A DNA stretch of 64,000 bases from Mojavia pulchra JT2-VF2. Its GTDB lineage: Bacteria; Cyanobacteriota; Cyanobacteriia; Cyanobacteriales; Nostocaceae. Each line of letters begins with the position of its first letter. Position 1 is the first letter of the stretch. Below, piece by piece: positions 38,857 to 47,530 of the stretch. The position numbers were made by a program, and so were the translations under genes. The notes under the pieces were generated by a model. It was not told the origin of the DNA and ran no database searches. It saw only the letters and a program-made list of their open reading frames with translations. Location of the stretch: the NCBI GenBank assembly GCA_019359325.1, contig JAHHHN010000020.1, forward strand, positions 1-64,000, in the 5' to 3' direction.

Positions 38857-40353
38857 TTACCTTACAGAAAACGCTTCGCTAAACCGCCGGGTCACCGGTT
38901 CCATAATGAAGGTCAAAATTGACTTTTTACGAGTAACAATTTCGCCGTTTGCTGTCATACCAGGAGTAAATGCAACTTCTTGACCCCGGACATTTACGGT
39001 ATGTTTATTTAGTTTAATTCTGGTGGGAAAAACTAAGCCTAATTCTTTATCAGCAATTGCATTTGGGCTAACTTGCACAACTGTACCATCTATGATCCCA
39101 AATTCTTGAAAAGGGAAAGTCGCCATTTTTACTTTTGCTCTCATTCCCTCACGAATAAAACCAATATCGCGGTTGAGAACTTTTACTTCTAAAAGCATCT
39201 GTTCCCCCTCCGGCAAAATTGACAGTAGTTCTTCACCCGCTTGTACTGGCCCCTTAGTGGCTTTGATTTTGTAGATTGTGCCTGCAACGGGAGCTTTAAT
39301 AGTTTCTCCTTCTTCTTGCTTTCTAGCCTGCTCTAACTGACCAGAAACGTTAGCTAATTCTTCTTTGCGCTTGTTCATTTGAGTCAAAATTTCACTTTGA
39401 CGTTCTGATGCTAAACGCTGTGCTTGATTACGAGCGGCTTGATATGCTTGTTCAGCTTGGCGAATTTCTTGGGTTTGGGCGGCAATATCTTTTTCTAGGG
39501 ATGTTACTCTATCTTGAACCTCTGTGATTCTATTACGGGCGTTAGTCGCCTCATCTTTAGCCCTAGTAATTTCTGTATTGGCACGATTTAATCTTTCTTG
39601 CGCTTCCAGGTAATCGACTCTAGGGATAGCACCAGGAGTAATTAAGGTACGTAGGCTTTGTTCCCTTTTTTTAGCGATCGCCAAATTTTCTTGCACTTTC
39701 AGGCTAATACTTTCTGCGTTGGCAAGGTTAGTTTTGGCATTGCCAAGGCTAGTTTTAGCGCTAGCTAAGTTTTCTTGCAACCGAGTTTGACGCACTTTCG
39801 CTTGAGCTATAAGTGCCTGTTGGCGGTTGGCTTCTGCTTCTGCAACTGCTTGACGTGCTTGGTAGTCCGCAAGACGCGAGTTTAAAAGTTCATCTTGTAG
39901 TTTAGTACCAGTAGTTTTAACTCCGGTGCGTTCGGCATCTAAACGTTGCAAGTCTTCTTGAATCAACTTAGTAGTTTTGGCAAGACGATTAACATCAGTT
40001 TGTTGCAAGTCGGGATCTCGTTGAATCAATACTTGATCTTTAGTGACGCGATCGCCTTCTTTGACCTTGATTGTAAGAATTTTTCCACCACCAAGGGATG
40101 TTACTGGTCGTACTTGTGAAGAAGCAATTAATTCTCCTGGTGCTGTTGCTACTTCATCTATTTCTGAAAAATGCGCCCAGGCGATCGCTCCAAATACTAT
40201 TAAGCTGATCGTTCCCGCTAACAATCTGGTATAAAGCGGTGGCAATTCCTGTACCGCCTTACCCAATTCATAGGACAATTGTTCGTCTGGTTTAGCGAAT
40301 CGCTGTTTTGTCTGACGCGCTTGAATAGCATCCGCAACGAGAGAAAATTTCAT
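38857..40353 (-). CDS. HlyD-family secretion adaptor
   Basis: A 498-residue membrane-fusion protein of type I secretion or efflux. One N-terminal transmembrane helix (about 44-63, LLAGTISLIVFGAIAWAHF) is followed by a lipoyl-like half (GGKILTIKVKEGDRVTKDQ), a long coiled coil (about 110-345, rich in Gln, Ala, Glu, Arg), the second lipoyl half (TIKAPVAGTIYKIKATKGPVQAGEELL) and beta-barrel parts. It bridges an inner-membrane ABC transporter and an outer-membrane channel; neither is visible here. The convergent neighbour is a subtilase gene, which may be a substrate but this is only context. ATG start. Confidence 0.92.
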   Translation of the reverse strand: MKFSLVADAIQARQTKQRFAKPDEQLSYELGKAVQELPPLYTRLLAGTISLIVFGAIAWAHFSEIDEVATAPGELIASSQVRPVTSLGGGKILTIKVKEGDRVTKDQVLIQRDPDLQQTDVNRLAKTTKLIQEDLQRLDAERTGVKTTGTKLQDELLNSRLADYQARQAVAEAEANRQQALIAQAKVRQTRLQENLASAKTSLGNAKTNLANAESISLKVQENLAIAKKREQSLRTLITPGAIPRVDYLEAQERLNRANTEITRAKDEATNARNRITEVQDRVTSLEKDIAAQTQEIRQAEQAYQAARNQAQRLASERQSEILTQMNKRKEELANVSGQLEQARKQEEGETIKAPVAGTIYKIKATKGPVQAGEELLSILPEGEQMLLEVKVLNRDIGFIREGMRAKVKMATFPFQEFGIIDGTVVQVSPNAIADKELGLVFPTRIKLNKHTVNVRGQEVAFTPGMTANGEIVTRKKSILTFIMEPVTRRFSEAFSVR

Positions 40354-40375
40354 AGAATTTTAGTTTATTGGGCAT

Positions 40376-40515
40376 TGGGCATCGGGGATTGGGCATTGGG
40401 TGAAGAGGACAAGGAGCATGGGGGATGGGGGGACAAGGAGAGTTATTCATAGTTCTTTGCCCTTGTCCCCTTGTCTCCCCCTCCCCTTGTCCCCAGTCCC
40501 CAGTCCCCAGTCCCT
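40376..40515. repeat. Dispersed repeat block, copy 1
   Basis: Heptamer-type units ATTGGGC followed by GACAAGGAGCATGGGGG and a facing CCTTGTCCCC block, able to pair with the first part. A closely related block occurs at 56635-56760. No coding content. Confidence 0.65.
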
Positions 40516-40525
40516 AATCTCTACA

Positions 40526-41401
40526 TCAAACTGCTAAATAGCGCCGCACAAAAGTTTCTAATGTTTCCAATTGAAAGTTAAAAATCCTCTCTAAATTGGC
40601 TACTTCATCTTTTGTGCAGAAAAATTCATTGGCGAGCAAAGTACGAAAGGTTCCCAACGCTTGTTGTGTTTGGGGATTAATTAAACCCAATGCACCCCGA
40701 AAACCATCGACGGCAAACAGTGGCGGGTTAATCACTAAAGGCTCTTTGTTGAAGATGCGACCAAAAATTTTGGGAATTTCTCCACGCGATAAAATCTTTG
40801 GCCCCCCTACTGGTAAAGTCTGGTTGCGAGCGCCTTCAGTTGTCAAGGAATCCACCACTATTCTTGCCAAATCATCTGTACTCACAATTGAAGTACGGTT
40901 TTTGGGATCGCCGATGAGCAGATACAACCCTGTTTCACGAAACCGTTCTGCCAATGGTAGCAAGTTCGATGCTAATCCAGCTGGGCGTAAAATAGTGTAA
41001 TTCAAGCCACTAGCTTCTAGATATCGCTCAACGGCCCGTTTGGCTTTGAATACAGGAGCATCTTCATACCCCCGGTCAGCACCTAGTACAGAAATGAATA
41101 CAAAATGTTGTACTCCATTAGCTTTTGCTTGGTCAATGAGTTCAACATTGGCGCGGTAGTCGAGGGATAAAGCATCGCCATCAGAACCGTGAGCGCTAAT
41201 AATATATTGAACGCCCCGACAAGCTTTTTGGATATCTTCTTGCTGTCGTAAATCACCGATGAAGATTTCCGATCCTCTGTGTTCTAATTCGCCGTAATGT
41301 GAGTTAAGGCGGACAAATGCCCGCACTAGTTTCTCCTGTTGGCGTAAAAGTCGCACAACTCTGCGACCAATTCCTCCCGTTGCTCCAGTGACTAAAATCA
41401 T
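40526..41401 (-). CDS. NmrA/Ycf39-like NAD(P)-binding reductase
   Basis: A 291-residue short-chain dehydrogenase of the NmrA/atypical SDR type with the nucleotide motif MILVTGATGGIGRRVVRLLR at the start, the IGDLRQQEDIQKACRG segment near 48 and KAKRAVERYLEASGLNYTILRP (about 123-142) with the YxxxK-like position replaced, as in atypical SDRs. Ycf39-like proteins in cyanobacteria bind chlorophyll-synthesis or photosystem assembly complexes, but the assignment to that subgroup is not certain. It follows HlyD upstream on the same strand with a repeat-filled gap. ATG start. Confidence 0.85.
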   Translation of the reverse strand: MILVTGATGGIGRRVVRLLRQQEKLVRAFVRLNSHYGELEHRGSEIFIGDLRQQEDIQKACRGVQYIISAHGSDGDALSLDYRANVELIDQAKANGVQHFVFISVLGADRGYEDAPVFKAKRAVERYLEASGLNYTILRPAGLASNLLPLAERFRETGLYLLIGDPKNRTSIVSTDDLARIVVDSLTTEGARNQTLPVGGPKILSRGEIPKIFGRIFNKEPLVINPPLFAVDGFRGALGLINPQTQQALGTFRTLLANEFFCTKDEVANLERIFNFQLETLETFVRRYLAV

Positions 41402-42056
41402 ATAATGACCTAATATGAATACTTTCAGTCTTTAGCGTTCTCGAAGAGCTAGGTATATGCTCAAAACTCGTTGATTAATGCTTGAACCTGAAATCAGCTA
41501 TTTCACTATGAGCATACTTGTATACTTAATAACCATATTCAACATATCCTTAGGCTAACTATCCGAATAAGCCACGCTTTATCTATCTTAATAGTTGAAA
41601 AGCTATAGAAATTCCATTTGAGTTTTGAAATACACGTAGTTGGGCAATCCTAGCCCTACTTAATAGATGCAGGGAATATGGTTTCTTTTGTGTGGCTTTG
41701 CCTGTGGGCGGTATTTTTTGCAAAATCCCCGATATCTTGCAGCGCACTCTTCTAATGTTCTCCCCAGGATGGCATCACATTTAATTTTTTCTAGCGATCG
41801 CCTTCCCTTAATTTCTCAATAAACCTCATCATGAGCTGAAAAGATACAGATTTGCTCATCGACAGTGTTGCTATCTTTTAAGAATTCGATACTTTTTCAT
41901 CTTATACCATGTCTCTATAACAATGGGCTTAATTACCCTGCCTTCACGGGCTTTGTTTGTGAGCAAAACCCTTCTAGGATGAGGGCGAATAGCGCTCAAC
42001 ATCAAAGAGAATTACTTGTAACTTCATCACAAAAACATAATAAACTCGATTTAATA

Positions 42057-42256
42057 AGCAAAAAGGCATTTTGCTTTATCATTTTGTCTAAATGCTTTCT
42101 CATTTTGGTGTTTTCCGCAAGCAAAAAGGCATATTGCTTTATCAAAATGCCTAAATACTTTCTCATTTTGGTAGATCGCGCACTCATTTTGGTGTTTTCC
42201 GCAAGCAAAATGCCTAAATGCTTATTCATTTGGCTTAAATGCTTTCTCAATTCTCC
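42057..42256. repeat. Imperfect tandem repeat, 62-84 bp period
   Basis: Three units start at 42057, 42119 and 42203 with AAGCAAAA(AGGCAT); units 1 and 2 both continue TTGCTTTATCA and end with CTCATTTTGGTGTTTTCCGC. Unit 2 carries an extra 22 bases; unit 3 is truncated. Each unit contains the self-complementary GCAAAA/TTTTGC. The minus-strand reading frame across it repeats a GILLAENTKMRKHL-like peptide, probably fortuitous. Confidence 0.7.
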
Positions 42257-42371
42257 TGTTTGCTAACTCACTCATAAAAACTATTCTTGGCTAACAAAAG
42301 CCATCGGAGATTTGCCGAAATTATGTAAGACGATGTTTTAAAAGTTCTCTTGTTGGTAGCAAAACGTTTTA

Positions 42372-42491
42372 GATCCCCCTAAATCCCCCTTAAAAAGAGG
42401 AGGCAGTGCGTTGCGGGGGTTCCCCCCGTTGTAGCAACTGCCGTGGACTTTAAGAAGTTTTCCTCCCTTTTTAAGGGGGGTAGGGGGGATC
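42372..42491. repeat. MITE-like inverted-repeat element with nested palindrome
   Basis: The left arm 42372-42403 starts GATCCCCCTAAATCCCCCTT and the right arm 42462-42491 is its near reverse complement (ends TAGGGGGGATC). Inside, at 42402-42442, lies a second palindrome (GGCAGT...ACTGCC with CGGGGG-TT-CCCCCCG) also found at 45378-45418. No transposase is present. Confidence 0.7.
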
Positions 42492-42576
42492 AATAAGTGT
42501 TTAAAATCACAGCCAACTACTTTTCAAACAACCTCTAAGGCTGATTAGTACACGGGTAAGGAACATTGTTGTGCCT

Positions 42577-43362
42577 TTACTCCAATTCCACAACTACTGG
42601 TGTATGGTCGCTGGGTTGGGGCAATTTTCTGGGGGCGACATCAATGATGCAGCTTTTAGCGCGCTCGTACAAAACTGGTGTTAGATAATGGTGGTCAATT
42701 CGCCAACCTAAGTTACGCCGAAAGGCTGCGGCGCGATAATCCCACCAACTGTAATTTCCGCCTTCTTGGGTGAATTTACGAAAGGCATCGGCAAATCCCA
42801 GTGCTAGTATATCTCTTAGGGCTTGGCGCTCTGCTTCAGAGGCCATAATGTGATTGTTAAGACTAACTTGCTCGTGAATATCTTTAGCTTCTAAAGCAAT
42901 GTTGAAGTCTCCACATACACAGATTGCAGGTTGTAATTGTAGGAGCGATCGCAAATACTCTTTTAGCACTGTCAACCAACGGAGTTTGTAAACGTATTTC
43001 TCGGTTCCTACGGCTGCACCATTGGGGACATAAAGATTAACAATCCGAATACTATCAATAACACCCGTAATCACCCGCTTTTGCTCATCCCATTCTGGTG
43101 GGATAGTGGGGACAATCGAGGTAAAACCAGTACTGACATCTAATAGCGGTTGACGGCTAATTAAGGCTACGCCGTTGTAGGCCTTTTGTCCTGATAAATA
43201 AAGGTGATATCCTAATTCTTCAAAGGGCGATCGCGGAAAGTCGCTATCCATAACTTTCGTTTCTTGCAAGCACAGCACATCAACTGGATTCTGATTTAAC
43301 CAATCAATAACTTGCTCTAGGCGAGTGCGAATCGAATTAACGTTCCAAGTTGCGATTTTCAT
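42577..43362 (-). CDS. xth: Exodeoxyribonuclease III / AP endonuclease
   Basis: Xth removes nucleotides from 3' ends and cuts at abasic sites in base-excision repair. The 261 residues carry all family motifs: MKIATWNVNSIRTRL at the start, CLQETKVMDSDFP with the metal-binding Glu (about 34), YVPNGAAVG with the conserved Asn, CGDFNIALEAKDI (Asp/Asn), GWRIDHHYLTP and the final PSDHTPVVVEL with the catalytic His. Single gene, ATG start at 43362. No truncation. Confidence 0.96.
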   Translation of the reverse strand: MKIATWNVNSIRTRLEQVIDWLNQNPVDVLCLQETKVMDSDFPRSPFEELGYHLYLSGQKAYNGVALISRQPLLDVSTGFTSIVPTIPPEWDEQKRVITGVIDSIRIVNLYVPNGAAVGTEKYVYKLRWLTVLKEYLRSLLQLQPAICVCGDFNIALEAKDIHEQVSLNNHIMASEAERQALRDILALGFADAFRKFTQEGGNYSWWDYRAAAFRRNLGWRIDHHYLTPVLYERAKSCIIDVAPRKLPQPSDHTPVVVELE

Positions 43363-43914
43363 TAGTCAATATTTAGTTAAATTAATTAATACTTAATCAA
43401 CTTAATCAAGAAGATTTTATTTTTATTTAATATTTATTGAATATCTAGACGTTTAGGGCTTTTCATGAAATCGGTTTTAGAATTAATTGATCCCACATCA
43501 AAATTTAGTATTCTCAGCTACAAAATTTGTTGATTAGTAGGTTAAGTTACAAAATAGACGAATTACTTATGATCCCCAAGATAGATGAAAGGAGCCAGTA
43601 GTAAATTATAACCTTAAGCATTGTAGCTGCCCGGTGGCAATTACTAATGCGATGCTCTGAAATTTGTTTGCGGTATTTTGAGAGTACGGTTAACCGATAT
43701 TGGACTTTTGGGTGTTAGTGGGTGTTAGTAAGTTTAGCGTTACCCAAATGGTTAATGGTCACGAAACGATCTACAAACAAATTATTAAAGATCGCATAGA
43801 CTTGAATGGGCACATTCATGCGGCAGAAATCAGAATTTTAATTAACGAGTTTTTCGTCCCTTTTTTCTTTTTTGCCCGTTTTAAATAACTACTTTTTTAA
43901 AGGAGGACATCGGT
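43363..43914. other. 550-bp spacer before the zinc-ribbon gene
   Basis: No convincing gene. The only longer frame (43700-43888, non-ATG start) ends in a run of Phe from a T-rich tract, and lacks a ribosome site, so I do not call it. The Shine-Dalgarno AGGAGG of the next gene is at 43901-43906. Confidence 0.4.
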
Positions 43915-44100
43915 ATGAGTATGCGAACCAACACCTGTCCATGTTGCGGCGGTTCCCTCCTGCGTCATGTTCGACATAGCGAAGTTTATTGGTTTTGTCT
44001 ATCTTGTCGGCAAGAAGTTCCGCTAATAACTCTCAATCGTCTGCCTAATATGGAAACCCGGAACACGGGAGTGCTTCCCCAACCAACAGTCAATTCTTAA
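43915..44100 (+). CDS. Zinc-ribbon miniprotein
   Basis: A 61-residue protein with two CxxC pairs, TCPCCGGSLLRHVRH and WFCLSCRQEVP, which together form a likely zinc ribbon. An almost perfect ribosome site (AGGAGG, 8 bases before ATG) supports strong translation. A second in-frame ATG at 43921 could also start it. A hairpin terminator follows at 44107-44129. The function is unknown; the size and layout suit an adaptor or a subunit of a nucleic-acid-binding complex, but that is only inference. Similar small proteins are known from cyanobacteria in my recollection, without assigned role. Confidence 0.8.
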   Translation: MSMRTNTCPCCGGSLLRHVRHSEVYWFCLSCRQEVPLITLNRLPNMETRNTGVLPQPTVNS

Positions 44101-44106
44101 TGCAGC

Positions 44107-44132
44107 ACGGTAGAAATCAACTACCGTTTAAA
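44107..44132 (+). terminator. Hairpin terminator after the zinc-ribbon gene
   Basis: ACGGTAG / CTACCGT forms a 7-bp stem with a 7-base loop, followed by TTTAAAAAC. It starts 7 bases after the stop codon. Confidence 0.65.
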
Positions 44133-44283
44133 AACACTTCAAAATAAATATAGAAGGTTTTTGTAGAATTCCTCTGGGCGGCTTGCCGTAGGGGATTTTG
44201 TTTTCTGGAAAGGTTGACTGCTGACGTTTTCATTACTTCACCTGATAAAATCAGGTGGAGTAATTAATTCTAGGTCAAAAGCT

Positions 44284-45312
44284 GTGTTAGCAGCCTTACT
44301 TTACGGTCAAGAAGATTTACGTTTAGAAAAAGTCTCTGACCCAACTCCAGGTACTGGGGAAGTAGTGATCCAAGTGGGGGCTGCTACAACTTGTGGTACA
44401 GATTTGAAAGTTTGGCGTCGTGGCGGTCACGCCAGAATGCTAACACCGCCGACATTGTTTGGACACGAAGCAGCAGGGCAAATTGTGGCAGTGGGCGCAG
44501 GTGTTACAGACTGGCAAGTAGGCGATCGCGTCGTAGCGAATAATTCTGCTCCGTGCATGAACTGTTTTTTTTGTCAACGGCAAGAGTATTCATTGTGCCC
44601 CAATTTGACATGGAACAATGGCACATTTGCAGAATACTTAAAAATTCCCGCGCCGATAGTACAACATAACTTGTTGCGAATTCCCGATGAGTTGCCTTTT
44701 GCATTGGCAGCGATGACTGAACCTTTAGCTTGTGTGTTGCATGGGGTAGGGCGTTCTAATATCAAAGCCCAAGACCGGGTAGTTGTTTTGGGTGATGGGG
44801 CGATTGGATTAATGTTTGTAGCGGCTTTGGCTGTTGATGCTAAAGCTGAGGTGTGGCTGTGGGGAGGTAATGACCACAGGCTAGAAATTGGCAAAAAATT
44901 AGGTGCAGCTAAAACTTTTAATTATCATCAAAACCCCGATATTCCTGGTGTCGTGAAAGAACTGACACAAGGATGGGGTGCAGATGTGGTGATTGAAGCA
45001 ACCGGGATACCTAGTGTTTGGGAAAGTGCGATCGCTTGTGCCCGTCCCGGTGCAACTGTCAATTTATTTGGTGGCTGTCCACGAGATACAACTATTACCG
45101 TTAATACAGAACAGTTACACTACAGCGAAGTAACTCTCAAGGGTGTGTTTCACAACACTCCGCAGTATGTGCGAGCCGCCCTATCATTTATAGCTAGCCG
45201 TAAACTTCCTTTAGAGTTACTGATCAGCGAACATCGCCCCCTAAAAGATTTAGAACAAGTATTTTATGACATGAAGGCACGAAAGGTAATTAAGGTAGCG
45301 CTGACAGCTTAA
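44284..45312 (+). CDS. Zinc-dependent medium-chain alcohol dehydrogenase
   Basis: A 342-residue MDR-family dehydrogenase with GTG start. Catalytic zinc ligands are Cys in TTCGTDLKVW (about 38) and His in FGHEAAGQIV (about 61). The structural zinc loop CMNCFFCQRQEYSLC lies at about 97-111. The Rossmann motif VVLGDGAIGLM is near residue 167. The pattern is that of sorbitol/threonine/aryl-alcohol dehydrogenases rather than zinc-free quinone reductases; the substrate is unknown. It stands alone, with a repeat-filled spacer downstream. No neighbouring pathway gene suggests its role. Confidence 0.88.
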   Translation: MLAALLYGQEDLRLEKVSDPTPGTGEVVIQVGAATTCGTDLKVWRRGGHARMLTPPTLFGHEAAGQIVAVGAGVTDWQVGDRVVANNSAPCMNCFFCQRQEYSLCPNLTWNNGTFAEYLKIPAPIVQHNLLRIPDELPFALAAMTEPLACVLHGVGRSNIKAQDRVVVLGDGAIGLMFVAALAVDAKAEVWLWGGNDHRLEIGKKLGAAKTFNYHQNPDIPGVVKELTQGWGADVVIEATGIPSVWESAIACARPGATVNLFGGCPRDTTITVNTEQLHYSEVTLKGVFHNTPQYVRAALSFIASRKLPLELLISEHRPLKDLEQVFYDMKARKVIKVALTA

Positions 45313-45595
45313 AAATTACAGCTATTTTCAGGTAAATAAACCACATCTTTTTTTATTTCACGCAGAGGCGCAGAGGAGCCAGTGCGTTGCGCGGGTTCCC
45401 CGCGTTGTAGCAACTGGCGTCGCGCACAGAGAAATACAAGAGCATGGCCTAAATACATAAAAACTGCTGTACAACACTCGCTATAGCCCCGCCGTAATGA
45501 AATGAAATAATCTTCATGAAAAACGGGAAAACTATGGATACATCCCTATTGTTATCAGCTAACGGGGAAATTTCCATATAAGTCCTGAATAGAAA
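45313..45595. repeat. Spacer with nested palindrome, second copy
   Basis: The palindrome GCCAGT...ACTGGC with GCGGG-TT-CCCGC core lies at 45378-45418, between CACGCAGAGGCGCAGAG and CGCGCACAGAG. It shares the sequence AGTGCGTTGCG...GTTGTAGCAACT with 42404-42440. The flanking sequence looks like another dispersed repeat broken by it. Confidence 0.6.
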
Positions 45596-46207
45596 ATGCT
45601 AAAAAAACCTTTGCTTAGTTTTTTGATTCTGCCTTTTTCTCTATTGCCCTGGTTTTCGATGGGTATGGTTTTTGATTCTACAGCGAATGCTTTACCTGGG
45701 CAAAAAACAGAAGAAGTAGAGACTTGGATCAAAGCACATTCTACACTACGCCCCAATAATGGAGAGAAATTGTTTGTGCAAAAAAGTGATACTGCTGCCC
45801 AGCGATTCACTTTTCTAGCATCAGTATTGCCTCCTGGTAAGGTGGCATTTGCTAAAGACCGCAGCAAAATCCGTAGTGAGCGCATTACTATGTATGATGC
45901 TGTTAACGGGATGACATTTCAGCGCTTCCAGGAAGCCTTACGCGTAATTTATGGCTTAGATATCTATCAAGACTTTAATAATGCACAGCTGCTTTATAAG
46001 TATCCTAACCAGAGTGCAATCAACTCAGCCCGTTTTGCTAAAACTCCGATTAGAGAAGCTTTACAAGGAGAATTGCGTGTAGGCGATCGCTATGCTTACT
46101 GGGTAGAAGTCGCCCAACCCAAGACTGGTAAAGCTTTCACTGGTCAAATGACGATTTTGCTCAAAAGTGATTTAGACAAGTTAGAAGCAGAACTGCGAAA
46201 TCGTTAA
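45596..46207 (+). CDS. Secreted or anchored protein of unknown function
   Basis: A 203-residue protein with a signal-peptide-like N-terminus (KKPLLSFLILPFSLLPWFSMGMVF, about 3-26) and cleavage probably near ANA, then a soluble part with LRPNNGEKLFVQKSDTAAQRFTF and ELRVGDRYAYWVEV. I do not recognise a named family; it resembles conserved cyanobacterial hypotheticals. No cysteines. ATG start. The 3' side carries a heptamer-repeat region. Confidence 0.6.
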   Translation: MLKKPLLSFLILPFSLLPWFSMGMVFDSTANALPGQKTEEVETWIKAHSTLRPNNGEKLFVQKSDTAAQRFTFLASVLPPGKVAFAKDRSKIRSERITMYDAVNGMTFQRFQEALRVIYGLDIYQDFNNAQLLYKYPNQSAINSARFAKTPIREALQGELRVGDRYAYWVEVAQPKTGKAFTGQMTILLKSDLDKLEAELRNR

Positions 46208-46261
46208 GTTTCAAACCAGCTGAAGTGGTGAGACAGCGCCGACTCACTGCACATGAAAAAG

Positions 46262-46400
46262 GAACAAGGGGACTGGGGACTGGGCATAGGGCATTGGGCA
46301 GTGGGCATTGAGCATTGGAGAAAATTATACTCAGCACTCAGCACCCCCCACTTCCTACTCAGCACTCAGCACTCCCAACTCAGCACTTTGAAGAACTCGA
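46262..46400. repeat. Heptamer tandem repeats
   Basis: Two families: GGGGACTGGGCATTGGGCA-like units at 46265-46318 and ACTCAGC/ACTCAGCAC units at 46329-46386 (e.g. CTCAGCACTCAGCACTCC). These are the short tandem repeats known from Nostocales genomes. The ACTCAGC unit also occurs inside metH. Confidence 0.75.
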
Positions 46401-46413
46401 CACTCCAGCTTTC

Positions 46414-46782
46414 CTAAAGACTTCCTAATCCTCCAGATGGTGGAGTTTGCCATGCACCGGAAAAGATACTTTCAGATGCTAAAGAAATTCGTAGTAAATC
46501 TTCCTTCAGCAGCGGTGGCCATTCAATGCCAGCTTTGCGCCCCGCTGCATATAGTTGTTGAGCCTTGATGCTTAACTGAAAAAGGGCAAATGCTAGTTCT
46601 CTATCTAGAGTTTGGGCTTCTTTTAAGGCTTCAAACGCCACTTTCAACGCCAACAAAATCGAGGTGATCTGACCAGGAACAGGTGGTTTTCCCTGCTTCA
46701 TACGTATTAACAGGGCATCTGGATTGTTCTCGGTTGTTAATGTCTGGTCTATAAGGATTTTGCGAGCTGTGTCGTAGTTCAT
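46414..46782 (-). CDS. Conserved cyanobacterial hypothetical protein
   Basis: A 122-residue helical protein, MNYDTARKILIDQ... with PVPGQITSILLALKVAFEAL (about 35-54) and WPPLLKEDLLRISLASESIF (about 93-112). Relatives in cyanobacteria are sometimes labelled dethiobiotin synthetase, but no ATP-binding P-loop or BioD motif is visible, so that name should not be used. No membrane span or signal. ATG start. Function unknown. Confidence 0.75.
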   Translation of the reverse strand: MNYDTARKILIDQTLTTENNPDALLIRMKQGKPPVPGQITSILLALKVAFEALKEAQTLDRELAFALFQLSIKAQQLYAAGRKAGIEWPPLLKEDLLRISLASESIFSGAWQTPPSGGLGSL

Positions 46783-46918
46783 TTATCAAGCTTACCCTAG
46801 ATTATGTCTCAGTAGTAATACTTAGTTTAGGATTACTGCTTTGATTTTTTGATAATCAGTAGTTATCAATTCTACTATCGTTTATTTATTACCAATTGGC
46901 AGCACTAAATACGTATTT

Positions 46919-47530
46919 TTATTTGCGTTTTTTTGTTGTAGATTGAGCAACTCTTGACTCCACTGTAAATGGTGGAATTTCTTGGAGTTCAGCTTCACTC
47001 AAAGTATACTGTTCGCATACTAAGCTCAATCGATTCCCTGGTGTTTTCACGGCGTTGACGGAATGAGTTAAATCACCCTGGAAGTAAAGTAAGGTGTTCA
47101 TTTGCGGCTTAATTTGCCCAAGTTGGCGTTTGTGCGACTTGAGTACCAGTTCTCCCCCCTCCATGTCTTGAGGTACTCGGACATAAAGAACACTCACAAC
47201 CGCAGGCGGTTCAACGGTTTTGCAGTACGAACGCAGAGAGCGATCAATGTGCGGATCGACACGGGAGCCTTCTTCGAGCAATAAAGGATTGAGGTAAAAA
47301 GCGTTACAGTTAGGCTGGAGAGCCAAATCCATATAAGATTTGAAGTAGGGGAATTGCTGTTCTACCTTTGCTATGTGCGATCGCTGGAATACTACAGAAA
47401 ATCCTTTAGTACCGACAAAATCGCGGTTGAGGTTGTTGATCGCAAAGTAAGAGCAAGCATGGATTTCCCCCCATAAGTTATTTAGATAATCGCTGGGGAA
47501 AGCGTTGGCTTGTAGTTGATAATGTTTCAC
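46919..47530 (-). CDS. 2OG-Fe(II) oxygenase family protein
   Basis: A 203-residue protein with the double-stranded beta-helix signature of 2-oxoglutarate/Fe(II) oxygenases: HxD in VDPHIDRSLRSY (about 91-102), then the distal His in DLTHSVNAVKTPGNR with the Arg that binds 2-oxoglutarate (about 152-167). The order and spacing fit a prolyl-4-hydroxylase-like or PKHD group. The C-terminus is basic (TTKKRK). Substrate unknown. Single gene on the minus strand, ATG start. Confidence 0.82.
   Translation of the reverse strand: MKHYQLQANAFPSDYLNNLWGEIHACSYFAINNLNRDFVGTKGFSVVFQRSHIAKVEQQFPYFKSYMDLALQPNCNAFYLNPLLLEEGSRVDPHIDRSLRSYCKTVEPPAVVSVLYVRVPQDMEGGELVLKSHKRQLGQIKPQMNTLLYFQGDLTHSVNAVKTPGNRLSLVCEQYTLSEAELQEIPPFTVESRVAQSTTKKRK

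Larger units (their letters stand above)
41402..42576. other. 1.2-kb repeat-bearing accessory spacer
   Basis: No real gene is recognised between the NmrA-like gene and xth. The stretch contains a tandem repeat (42057-42256) and a mini-inverted-repeat element with a nested palindrome (42372-42491). Possible small reading frames here are made of the repeats. Confidence 0.5.

Noticed and set aside
42057-42256. CRISPR array
   Set aside because: Unit lengths vary (62-84 bp), there are no unique spacers between constant repeats and no cas genes nearby.
41865-42266. 133-residue plus-strand reading frame across the repeats at 42.1 kb
   Set aside because: It is made of tandem repeat units, has a weak start and Phe/Cys-rich content; the minus frame is equally open. 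Treated as a repeat effect.
43700-43888. 62-residue frame before the zinc-ribbon gene
   Set aside because: Non-ATG start, ends in a poly-Phe stretch from a T-rich tract, no ribosome site.
45559-45885. Minus-strand 108-residue frame opposite the unknown exported protein
   Set aside because: The plus-strand frame has a convincing signal peptide and stop context; the opposite frame has none.
46414-46782. Dethiobiotin synthetase annotation for the 122-residue protein
   Set aside because: No P-loop or BioD motif, and the protein is far too short.
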